Below are positions 57,164-64,000 of a stretch of DNA of 64,000 nucleotides, piece after piece; the first letter of the stretch is position 1; the number at the start of each line of letters is the position of its first letter. The notes under the pieces were generated by a model. That model was not told the DNA's origin, did no database searches, and worked only from the letters and a program-made list of their open reading frames with translations. The stretch is from assembly GCA_015698045.1 (NCBI GenBank), contig BLAL01000338.1, positions 806,001 through 870,000 on the forward strand, in the 5' to 3' direction. Source of the DNA: Rhizophagus clarus. Taxonomy: Eukaryota; Glomeromycota; Glomeromycetes; Glomerales; Glomeraceae. Made by a program: the position numbers and the translations under genes.

Positions 57164-57480
57164 TTACGATATACTATAAAATTTTTTATAATAAACGGTT
57201 AATACAGTACTTACTCTGAAAGAATTAATGATTCCTTGATCCATGGGTTGTTGTATTTTGCGGTAAATAATAAATTTCAATATTATTAAAAGGATCATGT
57301 TATTTACCATGTCGTGTATTGGAGCATTATTAATTTTCTTCAAATAATCAATCATAAATAGTGCTAAATTTAAAAATACCGTTTCATCACAGCTATACAT
57401 ATCTTTCAATACATATTCGGATAATTTTTCTGCAATTTTTCGTCTATGCTCGTCAATTTTTTCTAATGAAGGACCACCAG
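57164..57480 (-). pseudogene. Fragment of a pogo/CENP-B-type (DDE_1) transposase
   Basis: On the minus strand: PSLEKIDEHRRKIAEKLSEY, then LKDMYSCDETVFLNLALF, which matches the first catalytic Asp context (Y..DET) of pogo/Tigger-like transposases. After a short AT-derived stretch, RKIQQPMDQGIINSFR matches the later QPMD.GII.SF motif. The normal ~100 residues between these motifs are mostly missing and no N-terminal DNA-binding domain is present, so it is a deleted remnant. Confidence 0.6.
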
Positions 57481-58552
57481 CACTTCTCCTGATTTAATAT
57501 ATGATTGGACATTATTTCTTTCTTAAAATTTGTCAGCTAATCCGCAGAAGCCGTAAATTCAGCAACTTGGCTTTTTTTTAAAATAAATGTTTGGTTTGCG
57601 GCTAAAAGTTGTGATATTCAATTCAAACTGCATATCTATTTCTTTATACATATGTTGTTTGAATTTTAATATTTTAGTTCTGGACTTGAGACAGACAAAC
57701 ATTCAGATTTGTTTTTAAAATATCGTATTAGGTTTAACATTATATTGACTTCAATATTTGAAATAGACGGATTGTCAAAACGTAACGATATAATAGAAGA
57801 ATTAATAGAAGTAAAAAAAAAATTTGTCTTGTAATTATGGGATATTTAACTTAAATCTGATATTTTACTTTCTTTGGTGAACGATGAAAAATTGACATGT
57901 ATAATAAAAAAAAAGTTTTTATTGTAACGTTGATCGGTTTGTAGAAAAAAAAATCGGTATCGGTTTGTCACAATATAACTGGTTAAGAGCTTAATTTTGA
58001 TATTGTTATATCGCGAAATTTGTAATAAAAATCGATATGCAGTAGTAATATTAATGAAGAAAAAAGTCGTTATGAGACAAAAACGTATTATCACGAATCA
58101 TTATATCGAGTTCTGACTGTAATTATTTTTTTAGACTACTGTATCAAATAAAATTTTAGTTTATCATCCTCCCTCCATTTTTGAAATTTCAAGGATCCAA
58201 ATTTTTTTCAATCACAAAGGACGTTTTTTAAGCCGAAATTTTCTAAACTTGCGTGTTTTATTACGATATGGTTCCTTTTTATTGAGTTACAAAGTCCGTT
58301 TAAGCAGAGTTACTTTCTTTTTATCAATTCGCTTACTTCAGTTTTTAAACGACTTAAAAATTTATATCATAATAAATGTTGAATTTATTTTATAGTAACT
58401 TTAGGGTTATAAATATATTGAGGGAAAATCTATTTTAATAATAAAAATGAAAAATCGATTATATAATTAATAATGAATGTGGCGGTGCAATTTGTAACGG
58501 TATGCATGCATGGAGGTTGTTTAATGGAATACTAAAAAAAAATTACCATTTT
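57481..58552. other. Intergenic, nothing recognised
   Basis: AT-rich spacer between the transposase fragment and the flank of member 4. Open frames are Phe/Ile-rich and unsupported. Confidence 0.5.
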
Positions 58553-59010
58553 AAGTTGTTAGTATGATGGATTCCGAAGTGACAAAATTTGAATTATTTC
58601 ATCACGTTTTATCAAACGGTACACCGTACTGCATATTTAAAAATGTGTTCTTTGTTTCATTAAATTTGTATCAAATGTATTATTGTGTGAGGAAGATTTC
58701 GCAAAGTGCTTTGCTATAAACCAGGTTGAGAAAAAGATTAAAAGTAATGATTACAAAAACAAATATGACAATAGAAATCATGAAACTATTCAACTATCAG
58801 ATAAACAAGAACATAATTTAACTAATCTTCAGGTATTACTGAAATTTTGACAAATGAATAAAAATGATAATAATGTAATTTACAAATTAACGAAATAATT
58901 AAATAAACATATGTGTGATTATGTTTTTAGAGGATCGCTAATTCTATTTGTGAAATTTATAAACAATTTTATGAAATGATTGAATGAAATAAAATGCTAA
59001 TAATTGGAAT
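58553..59010. repeat. Downstream flank of member 4, duplicated at 51346-51870
   Basis: See the partner segment. The two copies share ACGGTACACCGTAC and CTATAAACCAGG blocks and differ by many small indels, so the duplication is not recent. Confidence 0.7.
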
Positions 59011-59152
59011 CTTTGGTGAAAATAAGTGGAAATTCTAATAATAAGAAATACAATTATATTTATGAAATAAAAAATTAAAGTTGAATTAATATAATACAAT
59101 AAATGAGAAAATGTTATGCTGAAATCTATATTTTTTAAAATAAAAAAGTCCT

Positions 59153-59912
59153 TTAAGAGAAAATTCTATCTAATAACCCCCATGAGTGGATATAAATGTT
59201 GAGTTGTGCATTATTCCTATTGATGTATGGATTATGCATTAATATTAATGTCAAATAAATTGGAATAATATATCATAATAATAATTACCCATCAGATATT
59301 GAACAGTCAATGATCATTGAATGTTCTTTAAAATCCAAAGTATTTGACCCTGTATTTCCATTTTCTTTCAAATATTTATTTACGAATCTTTCATCTGGAA
59401 AATTTGGATCTGTTTCGTAGCCAATAAAAACAAACCATTTATTTTTTTCAATGATGGATATCTAATAAAGAAACAAGCATGATAATTTAGCTAACTTCGG
59501 AGGATACTGCAAAGTTAAAATAAGAAATTACCTTCCAACCCACAACAAGGAGTAATGGTAGGTCACCCTCATGTTTATTGTCAATTTCATAGGTGATCAT
59601 CCCGATAGCTTTCTTAAATACCGACTTGAACTCTCTAAATATGTCAAATGGAATTCTCAAGATAAATAATTTAAATAACTTTAATATAACAAATGACAAA
59701 CGTATAAATACTTACATAGATTCAGCACCACCATGGCCGATAGTTACAGGTAATGGTTTAATCAATGAATTTCCAAGAAAACGTTTTCCGTGGTGTAATT
59801 TATGATTTGATTTGGTATTATCAATCTTAATTGTTATCCTGTTAATCAGGACTTTTTTTATTATAGTACCAATAGATGATAAAGCTGATGATGGAATTGA
59901 GGGAAACACCAT
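59153..59912 (-). CDS. Four-exon paralogue family, member 4 (178 aa)
   Basis: Exons 59912-59716, 59634-59532, 59461-59289 and 59216-59153, same intron phases as the other members, no stop or shift. Exon 1 has TKSNHKLHHGKRFLGNS and KPLPVTIGHGGAES. Exon 2 has FKSVFKKAIGMITYEI and LPLLLVVGWK. Exon 3 has EKNKWFVFIGYETDPNFPDE and KYLKENGNTGSNTLDF. Exon 4 has NNAQLNIYIHSWGLLDRIFS. Function unknown; see member 1 for the weak fold resemblance. Confidence 0.75.
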
Positions 59913-61511
59913 AGTTTAATTTAATAGAATTTAATTTCTTAATGTTATAAGGACAGATTTATTGTGTATAGATAAAGTAAGAATCTCTTTTTTTACGAAA
60001 ATAATGAAAATGATAGTATTATATATATTTAAAGATTCTTTTTTTTTTAAAAAGGTTTTTTTTCCTATACGATAAGAAAACTTAGTTATAGAATAGAAGG
60101 ATATTATATAGATTTTTCGAATCTTGAATGAAATGGAAAAAATTTCCCTTAGAGGAAAATTATTTTAGGTTTCTGGCCCGACATGCTCTACATACATCTG
60201 AAAGGTTTACGATCATGTGTAAGATGTAATTTATTTTTTACTGAATAAGGTTAGCCGAAAATTACTCTTTTAATTTACTTACCATGGTAATTACAATGTT
60301 TGTCATTATTTATATAAAATATGGTATATAAAGTCGATTTATATTTACTAACAGAGGAAATACGAGATGCAAAACAATGAAATCATAACTTCTGTGTTAT
60401 GAGAATAGATTTATTACATGTAAAGAAATTTCTTGTGAAAGTGAATTTGAGTATTCGTATATGTTTATTAAAAGTTGAAAGAGATTATTTATCTACATAA
60501 CATATAGGTTTTGGCGGGGAAAAAAAATGAATTCCCGATTTATATGGCGAGTACATAATTAAATATAGTAGATCATTTATGCAATATAAATATAAAGTAC
60601 GTACCACGTTGAACAGTGGTTTCTTTATTGGAAATCTTATGTTATTACAAAGGGTTATGACTCTTGTTGGTGCGTCTTCAGCTAATCCATAAATAGGTAT
60701 AATAATAAGTGTTATACAACACACGTACGTGCCAATCGTGTCATGAGTCATGACTGTCATGCGCTGCGGAGATCACGTGTAATTATTTAATGCAATGTTG
60801 ATCATGTTCTAATACTAATTTGGCAAACTGAGCTTGCTATTATTGGTTAAAAAAAGGTCACATAATAAGACATATATTACGAAACTTAAAATACTGTACA
60901 TTAAACTTTAATATTGTAGATTTTTTTTTTTTAAAAAAAAAAAGACTTGTATCATTCCTAAATATATATTTGTTTCTAGATTTTAAATTTTTATTTTAAA
61001 TAATGATATAACAATTTGTATATTCATTTGTATGTAAATTCTTTAAATTACTTTTTTTGTCTTATCAATAACCACTTATTTATTGTCTCTTAATATTTTT
61101 AAGGTTAGTGTTATAATGAATTGAAAATAAGAAAAAATTACTTATTTATAATAATTACTTCAAAACCTAAAAAAGTACGTGGCATAGCGCTTATATTGAT
61201 TTACCAATTATTATTATTACTGTTTTTAAGTCATTGAAATTTCTCTGTGCACAATTTTGTTAATCCTTTATAAAATTAAATAATCCCGCTTTTATAACTT
61301 ACGGCAATCAATTGCTGTTGTTATTCAACCAAACAGGGACATTTCATTCAGTGCTGTGTTAGTTGGATTACGTTGTACAATAAAATTGAATGGTTAATAT
61401 AAATAATATTATTAAATATTATTATTTGTATCTAAATTTTTTATGGTATTGCTCTTGAGGATTAATTTAACTTTTGCAAGGAAATAGTCCGGTTTATTTA
61501 TATTTGATATA
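59913..61511. other. Upstream flank of member 4, with one doubtful ORF
   Basis: AT-rich flank partly duplicated near 55,735-57,200. It contains a 91-codon minus-strand frame at 60485-60760 whose start (THDTIGTYVCCITLIIIPIY) looks like a signal peptide, followed by a short basic stretch and a possible GTACGT donor at 60605. There is no homologue in the window, so I rate it as a weak candidate for a small secreted protein exon. Confidence 0.3.
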
Positions 61512-62458
61512 CAGTGTGTTAAGAAAATAATTGCGCAAATAAAAACCTCAATATCTTCACAACTAAAAACGTTAGGCAGCTGAAATTTTATTTATAAAAA
61601 GTTCATAACATACTTTATTAAATATTAAAATTTTAATATTTGGTTTTATAGATATTGTTTTCTTAAAACTAGTATGAACATATTTTTTAAAATGTTTAAA
61701 AATTATTATCTCTATTTTTGAATCTATAAATCATTATACACATTAAATTTCTTAACATTAGTAGTCATAATTGAGCAAAAATTGTGTGCATTATAAAAAA
61801 AACATTTCTTTACAACATATTTAAAATAATTTTGATGCAATTTGAATTTTTGATTATTGAAAAAATAAATGTAAATGATGATATAAAATTGAAATTATTT
61901 TTTGTAACAATTTAATTTAGTTTTCTTTGTAACTAATGATTTAAATCACATGAAATTAATTTATTTTTGTTAGGAAACATCAATTCTATAAAAGAAAAAA
62001 ATTTGGTTTTAATTTGGACTTTAGTCAACGAGAATTTAAGCATATAATGTACGCATATGATAATTTGCCAATCCCAACATATTCAAATTGAAATTTGCCG
62101 GATCATTAATTTTCTTAGATTCATAATATTTTAAAGAATTTTTTTTTCTTATATCATTTATAAGGATCTATTGTATGCTAATATTTATTATTTTTATGTA
62201 TTTTTTAGTTTAACCAGTATCATTTAACCAATAGTGTTAATTAATTAAATTTAGGCATTTAATTAATGTTAATTATACTTTTTTTAGCTATTAAGAGGAA
62301 ATTAACAAATGTACAATGAAATTTTTTTTAAAATATATTAAATAGAAGGTAAATAACGTGTATTACATTATTTATTTTATAAATAAATGCACTATCCCAC
62401 TATTTTTTTATTTAATCAATTTTATATTACATCGCGCAACTATTTTCTTAACACACTG
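61512..62458. mobile_element. Tc1/mariner-like miniature element (947 bp)
   Basis: The left end CAGTGTGTTAAGAAAATAAT and the right end, on the minus strand, CAGTGTGTTAAGAAAATAGT match almost perfectly over 25 bp (continuing TGCGC). TA flanks both sides. AT-rich interior without a transposase frame. Confidence 0.88.
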
Positions 62459-62460
62459 TA

Positions 62461-63300
62461 TTACTAATTTAACTTTTTTTACCTGGAGGATAATGCAAAG
62501 AAATGCGCAGAAATATTTCTTTCAAGAATATATTGCTGCATGAGGTTTCATGTGTGATGAGGTGTAGTGTAGTGTACGACACCCTATGTGACACCATACA
62601 TAGATGATAAATAACATCATGACTCGCGTTAGTATAATTTTGGCCAGATTAATTTATTTATCTATGTATATTTCACACCTTATACGTTTATCTGCAATAG
62701 TGTATATGTTACATAAATATCACACAGTTGGTTGACCCTACATTACATGAGTGTTTTTGTCTTAATGTACCGATTTCATGTTGGCAACAAATTTCGAATT
62801 TTATCAGACATATTATACCGGAGGCACCGTAAGGATCGGCTATGCTAATTTCAAAATATGTTATAAAACGGGATTGTTTTTATGTCATGTAAAAATAATA
62901 CGTTTTTGTCATATAACCCATATTTCATTTTGATATAAGAATAAGGAAAATGAATTTATATACAATGCTACAATTCATAAATAAAAAATTGTAAAAAATA
63001 GACATATTTCATAATTCTTATTTAATAAAGCCATGCAATTAGAATGAAAATGATAGAAAATATACATTAAATCGGATGATAATATTTTTTTTTAAAAAAA
63101 ATTTACTAATATAAACAAGACGTTAAAAATTAAAAAAAAAACCTAATTTCAACACCTTATTAAGTATATTAATGATATTGCCAGTTATTATAAAAAAAAA
63201 AAAAAAATATGATGACACAAATTCAGATAAGAGAAAAGACATACTGTATGTTCAAAAGAATACAATTTTGATACTGAAATAAGTTAGATAGATCGAATGG
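62461..63300. other. Intergenic, nothing recognised
   Basis: AT-rich spacer. No gene or element ends were seen before the fold-back element. Confidence 0.5.
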
Positions 63301-63950
63301 CCCTATAAAAAATAAGTGTCCGGATAATGTCCAGAAAATGTCCGGAAAAAAATTCTAAAATATTGTCCGGAAATTCTGGACACTGTGTGTCCGGAAACTG
63401 TTCCGAAAACACTGCATTTTCGGGATATTAGGAATTTGTCCTGAAATTGTCCGGAAATGTATTTTCGTAAAATTTTGCCACAAAAGATGATCAATGGATA
63501 GATGATCATCATTATTCCTTAACCAAAAATTTTTATATCATAGATATATAGTATTTTTGCCTGCTCTGCAATTTTAATTAGTACGACAGAAAAGGTTTTG
63601 AATGTCAGTTTTGTGCTTTTTGCATTTTTTTACAAAATTAATTTATCCTTTTTTGGAAATAGTATCCAGAATTTGTCCTGAACTTTTTCATGTCCGGAAT
63701 TTGTCTATCTGGTTTTTTTACTATGTCCAGAATTTGTCCAGGTTGAACTGTCCAGAATTTGTCCAAAATTTTATACCAAACAAATACTGGACGAATTCAG
63801 GACAAAGTTAGGACATGTCAAAATTTTAAGTATCAGAAGTGTGTCAGACATGTACCAAAAAAGTGGACATTTTCCGGACACACCAGATTTATTCCGGACA
63901 TTTTCCAGACATTTTTGATAACATTTTCCGGACATTTATTTTTTATAGGG
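63301..63950. mobile_element. 650-bp fold-back element rich in TGTCCGGA
   Basis: It begins CCCTATAAAAAATAAGTGTC and ends in the inverted form (GACATTTATTTTTTATAGGG). Both arms are packed with TGTCCGGAAA and inverse TTTCCGGACA copies, so it can fold over most of its length. TGG flanks both ends (63298-63300, 63951-63953). The tip is shared with the element at 7314-7548. Frames through it are shadows of the repeats. Confidence 0.75.
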
Positions 63951-64000
63951 TGGGTTGGAAGATTTAATAAGTAAAACACATTTAAAAGAGAAACAATAAA

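Noticed and set aside
63303-63974. Frames with repeated SGHFPDIF-like and FRTFSGHYPD-like motifs
   Set aside because: They are translations of the TGTCCGGA repeats on both strands of a fold-back element.

Overview
The window looks like an AT-rich, repeat-dense chromosome segment from a filamentous fungus, most probably an arbuscular mycorrhizal fungus of the Rhizophagus type (Glomeromycotina). The genes carry short GT-AG introns, there is a Sel1-repeat protein and a fungal xylose reductase, and most of the DNA is transposon-derived. The organism assignment is inference. No tRNA, rRNA or CRISPR was seen.

Layout. 1-8,340: a decayed retroelement-type gene on the minus strand is split by a CACTA-family element (240-6954, 3-bp duplication AAT). 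A second CACTA-like element is nested inside it (2719-6238, duplication GGA). 8,700-15,540: more repeat territory, including two ~1.5-kb elements with inverted ends and palindromic tips (12018-13516, 13856-15399). All of these elements carry arrays of very short exon-like segments bounded by good splice sites. In the best arrays the lariat branch-point consensus lies in the loop of a small inverted repeat inside each intron. This micro-exon architecture is the most unusual feature of the window.

15,600-25,350: a frameshifted Asn/Gln-rich gene, then a direct tandem duplication of ~4 kb. Each copy holds an intact five-exon gene for an Uma2-like (PD-(D/E)XK fold) protein and a hAT-type miniature element. 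26,400-35,660: the ordinary gene-bearing part, with an unrecognised six-exon gene, a Sel1-repeat gene with a long Asp-rich run, a six-exon NAD(P)H-dependent D-xylose reductase, a Ser-Pro-rich three-exon gene, and a relative of the Asn/Gln-rich gene.

36,400-64,000: a cluster of four paralogues (36422-37216 minus, 38684-39481 plus, 54302-55183 minus, 59153-59912 minus) sharing one four-exon structure, dispersed by inverted and direct segmental duplication and broken up by transposons. Between the second and third paralogue, a retroposed insertion with a 16-bp target duplication (41162-50034) was itself hit by a 7.1-kb CACTA element (42414-49536, duplication CCA) carrying a decayed Tnp2-type transposase and a divergent second gene. 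The interrupted reading frame resumes in frame on the far side. Several Tc1/mariner-like, hAT-like and fold-back miniature elements have visible target duplications, and some have a matching empty site elsewhere in the window.
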